Assembly: GCA_023101725.1 (NCBI GenBank)
Contig: JALJCO010003495.1
Span: 1-64,000, forward strand
Direction of reading: 5' to 3'
Origin: Atherinomorus stipes
Lineage: Eukaryota > Chordata > Actinopteri > Atheriniformes > Atherinidae
DNA length: 64,000 nt
The translations under genes and the position numbers were made by a program. Under the pieces are notes generated by a model. The model ran no database searches and had not been told where the DNA came from. It worked only from the letters and a program-made list of their open reading frames with translations. Positions 12,439 to 24,473 of this stretch are shown in pieces (the stretch's first letter is position 1; the number at the start of each line of letters is the position of its first letter).

Positions 12439-13383
12439 ATGAAAATAGTCACCTGGAATGTGCGCGGAGCTCGCACAGGGGATAAGAGATTAAAAATTTC
12501 CAATCGGCTAAAAGATCTTCTGGCAGACATTGTCTTACTTCAGGAAACACATTTATCAAACTCCTCAGTCGATCTCCTTCAGACAAGACAGTTTCCACAC
12601 GTGTATTCAGCTGGTTATAATTCTAGACAGAGAGGTGTAGCAATTTTGATTAATAGCAGGTTAAAATTTGACATTGATGATGTAATCAGAGATCCAGAAG
12701 GCAGATTTATAATAGTCACATTAACTGTTCAGAATCTTAAGGTATGTATTGCGAATTTATATGGACCGAACATCGATGACCCATTATTCTTTGACTCATT
12801 TTTCTCTGCTTTGCATAACTACTCTGATAGGGCGGTATTATTGGGCGGAGACTTCAACATGGTATGTGATCCAGGTATGGACAGGCTCAGTACAGCAGGA
12901 CATAACAAAATATGGCATTCATCAGATATCGTTAAGCAGTACATGAAGGATTTCGGCCTTTGTGATGCATGGCGATCTCATCACCCCACCACGAGACAAT
13001 ATACCTTCTTCTCCTCAGTTCACCATTCCTACTCTAGATTAGATTACTTCTTAACCAGCAGCTCACTGATGAGTGAAATCTCAGAAATAGAAATCCATCC
13101 AAAAACCATCAGTGATCACGCACCAGTATCATTAACTCTGAGAAATAAAACTATTAAACCAGCAACTAGGAGTTGGAGATTTAATACATCATTACTGAAA
13201 GATCCTGAGTTTATCAGCTATTTTAAAAGAGAATGGTCCATTTATCTAGAGAACAACGATGTACCAGAAACTCCAGCATGTGTCCTTTGGGAAGCAGGTA
13301 AAGCAGTAATGCGAGGAAAAATAATTTCCTTCTCTTCCCATAAAAAAAAAAAAAAAAGGAAGCTGCAAGAATCTCAGAATTAG
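12439..13383 (+). pseudogene. LINE ORF2 part 1: APE-type endonuclease domain
   Basis: Nicks target DNA to prime reverse transcription. The frame opens with ATG and KIVTWNVRG (residues 2-10). Other family blocks are LQETHL with E36, ANLYGP (105-110), GGDFN (136-140; D138 and N140), SRLDYF (199-204) and SDHAPVSL (225-232; D226 and H227). All recognisable catalytic positions of the exonuclease-endonuclease-phosphatase fold are kept. The frame leaves ORF2 inside a run of 16 A at 13342-13357 and stops at 13381-13383. Coding continues in another frame, so a homopolymer indel, real or from sequencing, is the simplest cause. Confidence 0.85.
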
Positions 13384-14099
13384 AAGTTAGAATTAAATCA
13401 CTAGAAGACGCCTACCAGGTCTCCCCGGAGGAACACATGCTGAATGATATAAGGAAATTCAAGCTCGAGTTAAACAAAATAATAGACCAAAAAACACAAT
13501 TCTTAGTTCAAAGACTTCGTTTAGAAAACTTCGACCATGGTAACAAGTCTGGCAAGCTTCTAGCTAATCAGTTAAAAATAAATAAGGAAAAAGCAACAAT
13601 CTCCTCCGTTAAAGACTCAGAAGGAAGTATCAGCCATGATCCTGACCAGATAAATAACATTTTTAGAAACTTCTACAGAACACTATATAAATCACAAATA
13701 AACCCCACAGATGATGATATTAATCAATTTCTTAATAGTATCATTCTTCCAAAACTACAACAGGAAAATATTACGGTTTTAGATTCACCCCTCTCAATAA
13801 GTGAATTACATGACGCTCTGCAACATATGCCCAATAATAAAGCCCCAGGCCCAGATGGATATCCGGTCGAATTTTACAAAGAGTTCTGGACAATTCTGGC
13901 TCCCACTTTTTATAAAATGATACTAGAAATAAAAGAGAAACAGAAAATACCACCAAATATGAATTCAGCAAATATCACCGTATTATTAAAACCAGGTAAA
14001 GACCCGACACTTCCAGCTAGTTATCGGCCAATCTCATTAATAAATGTAGATCTTAAGATAATCAGCAAAGCACTCGCTAAAAGGATAGAAAAAAAATAA
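13384..14099 (+). pseudogene. LINE ORF2 part 2: linker and N-terminal reverse transcriptase
   Basis: Continues ORF2 after the A16 run. It carries NNKAPGPDGYPVEFY (13831-13875), the opening RT block of L1-like elements, then LLKPGKDP and YRPISLINVDLKI (about 13985-14060). The piece ends at a stop (14097-14099) just after an A8 run at 14089-14096, and the next RT block follows in a different frame. Confidence 0.8.
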
Positions 14100-14660
14100 C
14101 TCCTCTGATAATACATCCTGATCAAACTGGTTTTATTAAAGGTCGACATTCTTCTACTAACACACGCAGGCTGATTAATCTAATAGACTATGCTACCATT
14201 CATAATCTGGAATCCACTATCATCTCGTTAGATGCAGAAAAAGCCTTCGATCGTGTTAACTGGAAATTCCTGTTTGCAACATTAAATAAATTTGGTTTTG
14301 GTCCTTATTTCATAGACTGGATGAAAATACTTTATAACAACCCTAATGCATGTGTGAGGACCAATGACCAAACTTCTCCAAGTTTCTGTTTACAGCGAGG
14401 CACCAGGCAGGGCTGCCCGCTCTCCCCTTCACTTTTTGCCATTTTCATTGAACCACTAGCAGCCGCTATAAGACAGGACAGAGATATTAAAGGGATCCCC
14501 GGCAAAAATCTAGAACATAAAGTAAGTCTTTATGCAGACGACGTACTGCTTTTCCTCCAGAACTCATCAACATCTCTCTCCCAGACAATCACATTGATCA
14601 ATAAATTTTCAATGATATCTGAGTACTCTATTAACTCCACAACTTTCAGAGTTAATAAAG
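14100..14660 (+). pseudogene. LINE ORF2 part 3: reverse transcriptase core with YADD
   Basis: Family blocks in order are HPDQTGFIKGRHS, SLDAEKAFDRVNW (first catalytic Asp, about 14225), RGTRQGCPLSPSLFAIFIE (about 14395) and SLYADDVLLF (about 14526). The expected thumb-side sequence between SEYSIN and the next LKSIEEDL-type block is shorter than in relatives and the frame changes near 14650, so a small internal deletion is likely here. Confidence 0.8.
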
Positions 14661-15879
14661 TTAAATTATGTCCAGCTATTAAAGTCAATAGAGGAAGATC
14701 TCACGCGATGGAAGCACTTACCCATATCACTCATGGTGAGAGTGGCTACCATCAAAATGATGGTTCTACCGAAAATTAACTACTTGTTCTCAATGATACC
14801 CACCAAACCTTCCTCCAGTTGGTTTAAGTCACTGGACTCTCACATTTCCAAATTTCTTTGGAAAAACAAGCCATCACGTATCAGTTTAAAAACCTTACAA
14901 CAGGTAAAAGACCAGGGAGGGTTAGACTCACCCAATTTCAATTATTATTTCCTAGCAAATAAGCTACAATTTATTTCCAAATGGCTGAAACCTTCCCATC
15001 TAGATGAACCGTGGCTAGACACAGAACAAGCATTATGTGAGGATCTGGATGTCTCTGATTTGCCATTCATCAGTTCAGCAGTCAGATCTCATAAATGCTT
15101 TAAAAGTATCAACATCTGCTCTACTCTGAAAGCATGGTGGGAATTCCTGAAGTTAACCGAGTCTTCTATTATTCCATGTAAACTCACACCCATCTGGAAT
15201 AACCTGGATATTTTACAAAACAAGAAAATGATTAATTTTGTGCATTGGAAGGATAAAGGAGTAAAACAATTACAACATATCATTGAAAATGGAAAATTCC
15301 TGTCATTTAATACACTTACCTTACAATACGGGATCAGTAGTACTAAATTCTTAGAATACCATCAACTTAAATCTATATTAAGCAAAAAATATACCTCTAA
15401 CCAACTGATCTTGCAGACTCCGGTCAGGGTAGCAGAATTCCTGAATCTCTCTATCCCCAAACTACTGTCGAAAATATATAGATTATTATTAAAACTGGAT
15501 GATTCAATTTCCCTTCCAACTTCGAAGTGGGAGGCTGACTTGTCCAGAACCCTTAACCAAAACACATGGACACAGATATGTTTAAACACGTTCCTAATGA
15601 CTAAAAACTCAAATATACAGTTGATACAATTCAAGGTTTTACATAGAGTACATTACACAGGACAGAGGATGTTCAAGATGGGTCTGTCACCTTCAAATAT
15701 TTGTTTGCACTGCAATGAGAATACAACAGACAATTATCTTCACGCCTTGTGGTCTTGTCCACCTGTCCAGAGGTTTTGGCTTCAGGTATGTGATGACCTG
15801 TCAACGTGGCTCAGGTGTAACTTCCCTGCAAGCCCCACACTGTGTTTACTGGGGGACTTGGATGAGATCAACACGGTAA
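14661..15879 (+). pseudogene. LINE ORF2 part 4: thumb and Cys/His C-terminal region
   Basis: Reads RVATIKMMVLPKINYLFSMI (about 14739) and then KFLWKNKPSRI, both typical of Tx1/L1 ORF2 after the polymerase. Further on come CLHCNENTTDNYLHALWSCP and RFW (about 15703-15779), the C-x2-C and HALWxC pattern of the LINE C-terminal zinc-binding region. After CLLGDLDEIN the frame runs straight into G/T-rich sequence at about 15880 and stays open by composition to 16481. That extension is not ORF2-like, so the native C-terminus is missing or replaced. Confidence 0.75.
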
Positions 15880-16722
15880 CCTCTGCTGTGTGTGTGCGGG
15901 TGTGTGTGCTGGTGGGGGTGTGTGTGTGGTGGGGCTGGGGGATGTATCGTTGTCGTGTCTGTGTCGGGATGTGGGCATCCGGGATGTTGGTGTCGCGGGA
16001 GCGGCTATGTGGGGGATGTGGATTTCCCCTGTGCTTGTCCTGCGTGTGGGGCTCTGGGGGTCGCGGACGGAGCTGCGCTTTCCGCCGGGGTGCTTGGTTT
16101 TCGGCGGACCCGTGGTCATGTCGTGTCGTATCGATGTTGGGGTGTCTGGCGTGGCTGTCGGGGTGTGGGATTTTGTCCATATCGTTCAGCTCTAGTGTGT
16201 GGAGGTGGGGGGTTGCGGGGTGGCCGGGTCTTTTCCACGCCGGGTGCCTGTCCCGCCCGGCCGCTGTGTCGGTTGGGGCTGGCCTGCGCTGGTGGTCTCG
16301 TGCGGGTTGGTCTCGCGTGGTCCGGGGGCTGGGGGCGGTGGACTTGTGGCGTGGGGGGGCTGGTGGCCCCGTGGTCCCCATCCTTGGTATGTGTGGGTGG
16401 GTGTGTGACTGGAGGGGGGGCGTGAATGCGGTTGTGTGTGTGTGTGGCTGCCTGTGGGGGTGTGTGGGGGTGCATGGATGATGGGTGTTTGGGTGTGGGG
16501 GTGCATTGGTGGGGTTTGTGTGTGTCGGGTTGGGGGGGCTTGGGTGGGGAGCGGGGATGGATCTGTGGGGGGGATCGGATGCGGGGCGCTGGGTGGGTGG
16601 GGGGTGTGTGTGGTGGCTCTGGCGGGGTTGGGGGATTGTGCGTGGGTGGGTGGTGGCTCTGGCGGGGTTGGGGGATTGTGCGTGTCGCAGCCTGGGTGGG
16701 GGTGCAGGCTTGGGTTTGGAAT
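15880..16722 (+). repeat. Extremely G/T-rich 3' tract of the LINE
   Basis: About 840 bp in which the + strand is dominated by G and T with many G-runs (GGGG and longer), so G-quadruplex formation is plausible. Two 34-bp copies with a period of 40 lie at 16611-16644 and 16651-16684. Long open frames on both strands here follow from composition and are not genes. Position between ORF2 and the A-run suggests a 3' UTR role. Confidence 0.75.
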
Positions 16723-16738
16723 GAAAAAAAAAAAAAAA

Positions 16739-17503
16739 GTTTTCTAAAGCAAAAATTGGACAATAAGCAGCATTATATTCTGCTGCTTCATCTGCGTTTG
16801 AGCCAGCTGCAGACCCTCACCCCCAGCACACCGGCTCAATTGGTCCCGCCTACTGCGAACCGCAAAAATCTCAGGACAAGGCCAAACTTCCAATCAGAGC
16901 CAGAAGAGTGATATGTCAGTCCGTCCTGGGGTGGAGGGGCCCAGGACCACTTTCCCCCCCAGAATTCCTGGCTACAGCCCTGCTCGCCACTCAAGTCTGT
17001 TAGGCAGGTCAGGGTTGCCAATTTCTAGTTTTGTGGCTAGTACATGAGCTGGAACAGTTTCAGAATAGAAACCCAACACAAGACTGACAATATTCAGAAT
17101 ATGGAACAGACCAGAGTTGCACACTTGCCCTGTACCACTGACCTATAGATGCAGAAGGCACAAAAAAAAAAAAAAAAAGTCAGTAAAGTACAAAAATGCG
17201 GAGTTGCCCCCCCAAACTGCATCCAGTTCTTTACCTGCAAAGTTACATGGGAGCCGACTAATGGCCTTGCTTATAGAATCAAAAGTCAAGAGCAATTCCT
17301 GGAATTTTACACAGTATAAAGGACATGAGCCACACATCATGAATTAACATTTTATTTTTCCTCCATTTCCATGGCAATTTTCTGCAAGCAGTGTGAAGTG
17401 ACCATGCTTTACACCCAAGCCCCTTTTCTAATTAGGTAGTGACCCAACTGGGAACCTGAGCCCTGCTGGTTTTAGGCAAGATCACTTCCTTCCCTGCAGA
17501 GAT
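16739..17503. other. Non-coding stretch between LINE and the secreted-protein gene
   Basis: No gene recognised. 17161-17178 is an A-run. The stretch lies downstream of the minus-strand gene at 17504-18740 and may include its 3' UTR: its stop is at 17504-17506 and no close AATAAA was noticed on that strand. Confidence 0.4.
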
Positions 17504-18740
17504 CTATTGGTGACCTGGGAGGAACTTCTGCTGCTGACCGGAGCCGTCGCTATCAGTAACATGCTCCTTCAAGTAGTGGATGGCCTGAGAGTAGTCTTTG
17601 CCTGCCTCGTGGTGCTGGCTGAAGGTGCTGTAGGTTCCTTTTGGGTACATGCCATACATTAACAGCCAGTCAATATTGGCAAGAGACATAGGGCGGAAGC
17701 CACCTGGTTGGCCACCTGGCATGATAATAGGTCCCAACCCCTGTCCAAACCCTGGTCCAGACCCCACAAGGTCAGCTGGATAGCCAAAGTCCTCTGTCTG
17801 CTGCTGGTAGGTCCCCAGTTCAGCTTCTTTCTCAACCTTGGAGAGTTCTCCAGACTTGAGGGTGAGTTCCTGAGGAGCTGGAAGGGGTGGGGGAGAATGT
17901 CGGAGATGGCCTGGGTGTCAGCTGACCCTTCAGGGAAGGCGGGGGCAGGGATGGTCCACTGGGTACCTAAGAGGTAGTCAGAAAGTGTACATGGAATTTC
18001 ACTTTATGCCCTTGTCATGGCTGCAGATTAGCAGACTGTAATGTGAACCATGCATTACCCGGCTGTGCATCCTGCGTGCCGTCACTGGATTCTGGCACGT
18101 ACAGTAGAGGGCTGGTAACATATGTTGACATAGGCTGGCCAGAAATCAACGCGCTTGCTTGACCTACAGAGGCTTGATCATCTACTTGAGCCACACCAGC
18201 AGCTTGCAAACCCCCTTCAGCCACTGGTGACATGCCCACAGCTTGCACATCTGCAGGGCCAGAGCTGCTGAACCCTGAAGACACCACGATAGGCTGATAT
18301 ATAGTTGGACCTTGCATAGCTGTGGACCCCATAGGCAGCACCAGCAGTACTGTAGGGTGCATCTGCATAAGTAGGGGCTCCTCCCTGATAAGAGGCATAG
18401 TTAACTGCAGCATTTCCACCACTGCTGCCCTGGCCAGTGGATTGAGACACTGCATACAAAAACAAAACAAAAAAAAAAAAAAACACACACAAGTTTAAGA
18501 GCCCAGTCAGCTGAACATGCAACATTTACCATAGATGATAGCCTACCTTTTTGAGGATAGCCACATGAAGCCACAATCAAGAAAGTAAAGATGGAGACTC
18601 TGAACACAAAGGGGATGCAAATAGATAAGTCACTCCATGAACACCTCTTAGTAATTAGCTGAAAAAAAGCTGTTTTAGAAAAAACCTTCTACATACCTCA
18701 AAAACAACCCTGCAGTCTTCATGATGAAATGAGCAGTGAT
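17504..18740 (-). pseudogene. Split gene for a putative secreted Gly/Ser/Gln-rich protein, frame-broken
   Basis: I do not recognise the family. Splice-consistent exons on the minus strand are 18697-18740 (ATG at 18722), 18547-18599, 18059-18449 and 17504-17966. Exon 2 encodes VSIFTFLIVASCGYPQK, a hydrophobic stretch that looks like a signal peptide core. Exon 3 is rich in Ser, Gly, Ala and Tyr (for example PTYADAPYSTAGAAYG), then PADVQAVG. The last exon ends with SGPGFGQGLGPIIMPGGQPG and MSLANIDWLLMYGMYP before a stop at 17504-17506. Frame shifts are needed inside exon 3 (near 18285) and inside exon 4 (near 17870), and exon 1 does not join in frame, so this is a pseudogene or contains assembly indels. 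An egg-envelope accessory or matrix protein would fit the composition, but that is a guess. Confidence 0.5.
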
Positions 18741-18761
18741 GGCACTGGAAAAGCTGAAGGC

Positions 18762-18769
18762 TTATAAAT
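18762..18769 (-). promoter_or_regulatory. TATA-like box for the minus-strand secreted-protein gene
   Basis: Minus strand reads ATTTATAA, about 40 bp upstream of the first ATG at 18722. The spacing suits a TATA box with a short 5' UTR. A strong TATA box would fit tissue-restricted expression, but no other element was identified. Confidence 0.4.
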
Positions 18770-19424
18770 GTAGCCAGAGGCCAGTCCTGACCAATCAGAG
18801 GTTAACGGCCTAACAACGCACAGCTGATGTCGAGTGATTTCACAGCAGTGGTAAAGCAGACATGGGACTCTGCTGTGACCAGAGGAGTGGTGGTGTACAG
18901 CTGAAGTAAAAAATGGCACATTTACTGCTCAACAGGCAGTTTCTCACGGGAAGCTTTCTTCTCCTGACTCTAACTCTGACCTGCGCTGTGTCAGACCAGC
19001 CAACATACAGTCCATGTTTATCTCTCTCCCCCTGGTTGTTATAATCAAGAGGACATCCCTGGATTTCAGATACCTTATCCTGGTTTTCATTAAGAGATGA
19101 CAATTGTAATTTAACACATAAAATGAAAAACTTCAAATCAAATAGGCCGACAGAAGAAGTACACTTTCGGAGGAAAGATTATGAAGGACGTCCTTGTTTC
19201 ATAATGTGAAAATGGAGTGAATATGTACGAGAAGTGCATGTGAGATGTTCAAGCAGGTACACGCAACAGGAAAATCAGCACGGATTATGTCCCGATCTTC
19301 CCCTTACGATCAAAGCCAGCAAAGGTCCAATTGTCGCATGTTTGTAAAAAACATAGCATCTGATCCTCCCATGGTGTGATGGAGTTAAGAGTGATTTTGT
19401 CCGGTCAAATCCGCTCGAAAGGCC

Positions 19425-19431
<7 letters not shown>
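18770..19431. other. Upstream flank of the minus-strand gene
   Basis: No coding exon recognised. It covers the presumptive promoter-proximal region of the 18.7-kb gene and then AT-rich sequence leading into an (AT)n array. Confidence 0.4.
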
Positions 19432-19511
<80 letters not shown>

Positions 19512-19517
19512 TATATA

Positions 19518-19592
<75 letters not shown>

Positions 19593-19657
19593 ACATATAT
19601 ATATACATATATATACACATATATATATATATGTACATATATACATATATATACATA
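19432..19657. repeat. (AT)n microsatellite with AC/GT interruptions
   Basis: About 225 bp of nearly pure alternating A and T. Small interruptions lie at about 19509, 19535 and 19588-19645. Apparent Ile-Tyr repeat proteins on both strands are artefacts. It abuts the left end of the Tc1 fragment. Confidence 0.95.
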
Positions 19658-19661
19658 CAGG

Positions 19662-19940
19662 TACTACCCAAAAAATGAGAATATCCTGATATCCTGAAAA
19701 AGTGATAAGAAAAGAAGCTGGATGTTCTCAGAGTGCTGTCTCAAAGCACATTAATGGACAGTTAAGTGGAAGAAAGAAGTTTGGAAGAAAACGGTGTACA
19801 AGCTGGACAGCTGATCGCAGCCTGGAGAAGATGGTCAGGAAAGGGCCTTTCAAAAGTGTGGAGGAATGGACTGATGCTGGAGTTACTGCTGAGTTACACA
19901 GATGGATGCTGGACATGGGCTTCAAATTAGAGGTCGTTTT
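19662..19940 (+). mobile_element. Tc1/mariner-like fragment, N-terminal DNA-binding half
   Basis: Starts near a terminal-repeat-like ACAGGTACTACCCAAAAAAT. A reading from about 19702 gives [20 protein letters not shown], the paired-like helix-turn-helix of Tc1 transposases, and then SLEKMVRKGPFKSVEE. The same subfamily supplies the catalytic half at 1-588. The homology stops near 19900 in the middle of the transposase, so the catalytic domain is absent. Confidence 0.8.
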
Positions 19941-20523
19941 ACTAACTATCAGTATCGGCTGAACTTGGCTCCGATAGTGGCTGATGGCTGCAGTTTTTTC
20001 CACAGCGCCATGAAGCGCTGCTCTCTGATCACTGAGGGGCGGGGCTGCTCTTGGACAGAGAGAGCGAGGGGGGGGGGGGTGGGTTAGTGCAGGCAGCAGG
20101 AGGACAGAAGTTGTCCAGGTGGAAGTTATAACAAGTACAGCGACATCAGTTAGTGCAATACAACCTTCACAATTTGTAACTTAAACAACAAAACCTCCTT
20201 GGAGGAGGTAATAAGTAGCGGTTGTTCAACAAACAGAAACGTGACTCATATTTCAGCATAAACAGCCACCGGCATGTTTGACCACGGTGCTTGTTAAGCT
20301 AACAACGAACAGCTTAAGAACATGCTAAATGTATGTAGTTGCTTTCACACTTTCATGGCAGAATATGCCGTAAAGTCCATCCGCTATTTAATCAGAGATG
20401 TCTTTATAAACATGCCGCTTCCTCGCGGACAAGTCCGCCTCAGCTCTGAGGTAAAAAAGTGTCTGTGTCTGGATGCAAACGGAATAAAAGTCAAACTCCG
20501 CACTATTGATTACTCAGGACTAC

Positions 20524-21146
20524 TTAAAGGGATATTGTGTAAGTTCTCCTGTGTTTTATTCACAAAAACTGATTATATGGTTCAAAAGTGTTTTTTCATT
20601 AATCAGTAATCACTCCCATCAACAAACTGAAGTGCTCCTCTAAGTTCTAAATTTGCCGTTCGTATCATTCATTTACACATCGAGCGGGGCGGCTCGGTGG
20701 AGGCTGCCATGTCGTATCGCCATGTTTTTGCGTTCAGGAGAAGCATGACAGTAGGAAAACACAGAAACTCACCGGACACACCGGAGTTTTCAGCTCAGTT
20801 CAAGGTAATGCCTTTGAAAAGTCACCGCGCTGCAGTGGGGAGAAACTAGCGTCTCACTGACGCTGGGTTCACGTGCAGTCGGGCAGACGGCCGTTGGTAA
20901 CAAACCAGATGTCATTTTAATCAATAAAGCCGAGCGAAAGAAACATGGGTCAGGGAAAACAATACGACATCGCCATGACAACCGAACAGATGTGGACTGA
21001 TGTCACTGTAACTGACGGACCACGTCTTCACATAGAGGCCGGTGATAACTTTACATGCAGCGGAGGTCGTCGGTCTGCCCGGTTTCACACGAATGCAGCA
21101 TGAAAAGTACGAGGGAGCTGCTCCCGATTACACAGTGTCCCTTTAA
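20524..21146. mobile_element. TTAA-flanked non-autonomous element
   Basis: TTAA at 20524-20527 and 21143-21146. Ends read inward are AGGGATATTGTGTAAG and AGGGACACTGTGTAATC, a clear imperfect inverted repeat. The 615-bp body has no transposase frame. The target duplication suits piggyBac or Kolobok type mobility. Confidence 0.65.
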
Positions 21147-21644
21147 AGCTCGGCTGGAACTGTAAGTTGTTTTCTTCCAATTTTTAAAGGCTGTTATTTG
21201 TCATATGGGGGCCACACCGAAGCGTCATGTTTAATCACCTCCACCGTCACTCCTGACTCTTCGATGAACCAGTCCCTGCCTAGTTAGTCCTGCAGTTCTA
21301 GTCCGCTCCGTTCAGATCTTGCAGGTTTGATTCCACCACACAAACCAGTTTCAAGCTCCACACAATATGATTAGCTATTTGGAATAATAGATATATATTC
21401 TACGTAAGAGAAAATCCTTATACTACAGGGAATGGGAGGAAAAAATGGTTTGGGCCATATCGTTCAGTTAACGGATGCAAATGGTGACATTTTAGATTAC
21501 ACAGATTTTATTAGCAAATTCAGTTTAGGCATCCACAGAAAACTTCTGTCTGTTGTCAAGGCAGTTCCTATGGCTGTCAAATCTGATTAATATTCTAACA
21601 TACAAAGATTTGAAGGAAAAATAAACCATAGACTATTTTCTTTT

Positions 21645-21830
<186 letters not shown>

Positions 21831-22084
21831 ACTACAGCATTCATCACCTCAACATCAATAATGTTCATTCCCCCATCTGTTACTTTCTTATGATATCAAG
21901 GATGGAAGTTATTAGTTTTTGAGGACATTATTTTCCTAAATCCAGCAGATTCAACGGCGACCTGGAAGTACTCCTTCCTCCACATGTGCAGATGAGCTGA
22001 CTTTACAGATCGTGCTTCCTGAACAGATCGTGCAGCGACAGGTCATAAAGCCATCTCAGTCACATCTTTAAAAACATAGAAAGA

Positions 22085-22158
22085 GCTTATCCGATTAATC
22101 GACGGATTACTGGGGTAGATTAATCGACTATTAAAATAATCACTGGCTGGAGCTCTAG
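22085..22158 (-). mobile_element. One end of a hAT-type element
   Basis: On the minus strand the end reads TAGAGCTCCAGCCAGTGATT followed by an AT-rich subterminal ATTTTAATAGTCGATTAATC. This resembles the end at 7660. I could not find the partner end, perhaps lost across the (AT)n array. Confidence 0.45.
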
Positions 22159-23268
22159 TTCCAACACTGGCCTAGTTTGCTGTACTGGTAGTCGTTCATG
22201 ATAGCACCTGATACAGCACCCATGTAGTCAATGGTTTGAAATATATCGAGCACGCCGCGGCGTGTGAGCGGTCCGTGGCCGCTCCGGCACGTCACGCCGC
22301 TGCGCTAAAGATACGCGCCAGCTCTATTTTTGACGGAGCACACACCGACACTGCATCAATTTCAGTAGTTCAGATCGAACCAGAAGGGAAGTCAGACACA
22401 GATTCAGTGTAAAACATCCGGTAACTTCCTAAACAAAAGCCACGGTGCAGCTTTTAAACTGCTGAACTACCTGAACATGACCGCATCTCCGTGTCCACAA
22501 GCTTACAGTGAAATAAGAAACCATGACGCATGAACATGTGGACAAAATTAACCATCTGGATGAGAATCACAGGCGATCTTGCAGTCCTCCCATGATTCCG
22601 TGATGTCACAGCTCTAACAACAGCTGGTGCACTTGTGGGTGTGCCTGCGGGTGCACAGTGAACGGTGTAAATGCTCGCGCCGTGCAGGTCGCAGCAAAGC
22701 CGTTGCGCTGCGCAGCGCTCACGGACCAGGTGTAAAGCCGGGGTAAAACTCTGGACATGTTTACACATGCTGAGGGAAATACTGAGCGGTGTCGGCTTTG
22801 CATTTACTCTGTCTGAATTTATGTCTCATTTTAAATAAGGAGATGCTTTTCATTACACGAAGACAGATCAAACATATCTGACCTGTATCATGTCCCGGGA
22901 TACTTTTCATAATGTTAGTGGCGACCGGAGCGGACCACTTGTAAGCTTTTATTTCTGCTGTGAAGACCACGTTTGAAGAAGTGCAAAAGAACTGCAATTC
23001 TCATATTTTTAAGAAAACAATCCTAGTATTAGTTCAGTAATCAACATTATCTATAATACTTTTTTCTGGTTTACTCCCAGAAACCTGGAAGCTGGACTCG
23101 CAGATGGCAGGTGATTAGTTAGACATAAACTGCGCGCCGCTCCACTCCTCCGCGCAACCATGCACAACGCCACTGATCATTTTTGTATTGCAAAATATTG
23201 ATAAACAGAATAAGCACCACACAGGTGCGTCAACCTCCAAATCACCCCTTCTCAACCTCTCTCAATCT
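22159..23268. other. Non-coding stretch with a GC-rich patch
   Basis: 22240-22320 is rich in CpG (for example GCCGCGGCGTG) within otherwise AT-rich DNA and may be part of a hAT-like MITE. No intact gene, RNA gene or paired transposon ends were found. Confidence 0.4.
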
Positions 23269-24473
23269 GGGGTCTATTGCACGAAACTAGGATAAGGGAT
23301 TAAGCCGGGATTTGTTGGTTATCCTGGATCAACTTAACTATGTTATGGTGTAAGTTACCATGGAGATTTATTCTGTGGAGCTAGCCTGGTCCGGAGCAGG
23401 CTATGTCCTAGGATTTATTTAATCTCATCCTCCATCACAGTCAGAAGTTAATACAAATGGAAACATATTGGTTCCGCTGTCCGCTACACATGATCACATT
23501 CACCTGGATCCACTGGTGGAATTTAAACACTTTTTGTCAATTGCAATAATTTGATTGCAATCATTAGAGGGTGAAGTTTCATATAGACTGCATATAAAAT
23601 ACACATCGGATAAAGACAGAACATGTTCTTTTATTAAATAACAGATAAGCCATCAAACCATGAGCTGTCTTCAAAACTGAACAGTGTGCTACAAGATCAA
23701 AAAGCACAAAAACAGATAATACAACACAAGAATGGATCAATATTCAGAGGTCTGTAAGACACCCCTCATTTCTGCATGCAGAAATAAATGCAGGACAGAT
23801 CCATACACAACTACAGGGACTGTCTCAGAAAATCAGAATTCATGATATTCTAATATTTTGAGATAGGATATTTGAGTTTTCTTAAGCTATATGCCATAAT
23901 CAGCAATATTAAAACAATTTCATGTTTTTTTAATTGCATTACAGAAAATAAAGAACTTTATCACCATATTCTAATTTTCTGAGACAGACCTGTATGCTAT
24001 CTCTTCATATTAGAATATAATGAATTCTATTTTTTTGAGACAGTCCTGTAGAAAAGCATTCTGTTAGCACAGATCTCCACCAGCAGCTCATGTCTTCCTC
24101 ATATTGATTCACACCTAAACTTTTATTGCTACGTGTCTTTTATTGAATTTTGTTTCTGTTTATAAAGTTTAAACTGTAAAGTTCACAGTGCATCATGTAC
24201 CTGGTACATTATAGAGCTCACTGAGATCCTTTCTTGTAATTTTTTTTTTACCAAACACTCGGGTCATTTGTATGGAGTTATACGCAAAAATTACAAAATG
24301 TTTCCAATCTCACAATAAAAAGAATCCTTCAAAAACTTCCTGGATCCAGAAGGTGATCCGGATCACCACCAAAATATTACCTGTATGAGGAAGTCACAAG
24401 CGTGCACTTTTCCAAGATAGGTTTCACCTGGCTTGATCAATCCGTGTCTACTTATCCTGGCTTGCGGTTTGAG
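23269..24473 (+). repeat. Left arm of a 1.2-kb inverted repeat (palindrome)
   Basis: Starts GGGGTCTATTGCACGAAAC. Its reverse complement reappears over 25514-26712 with scattered differences. Landmarks pair in mirrored order: AGCCTGGTCCGGAGCAGGCT, the polyadenylation-like stretch near 24240, and the Tc1 MITE at 23814-24049. Arms this long with matching internal insertions indicate inverted duplication of an already composite sequence. Confidence 0.85.
23814..24049. mobile_element. Tc1-type MITE in the left palindrome arm
   Basis: Inverted ends CAGGGACTGTCTCAGAAAAT and, read inward on the other strand, CAGGACTGTCTCAAAAAAAT. They are flanked by TA, the Tc1/mariner target. The interior includes cttaagctatatgccataat, shared with the Tc1 remnant at 3921-3940. 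Confidence 0.7.

Larger units (their letters stand above)
12439..16738 (+). mobile_element. Tx1/L1-clade LINE, ORF2 broken by frameshifts
   Basis: A non-LTR retrotransposon, which inserts by target-primed reverse transcription. In order it holds an APE-type endonuclease, a reverse transcriptase with YADD, a Cys/His-containing C-terminus and a G/T-rich 3' tract ending in an A-run at 16723-16737. The order EN-RT-Cys and the absence of RNase H suit the L1/Tx1 group. At least three frame changes separate the coding pieces; two lie at A-homopolymers (13342-13357 and 14089-14096). I found no ORF1 and no confident target duplication. Confidence 0.85.

Noticed and set aside
15890..16911. Several long overlapping open frames on both strands (100-215 codons)
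   Set aside because: They lie in the G/T-rich LINE tail, where stop codons are scarce by composition. The translations are low-complexity Gly/Val/Trp or Pro/His/Thr and show no domain.
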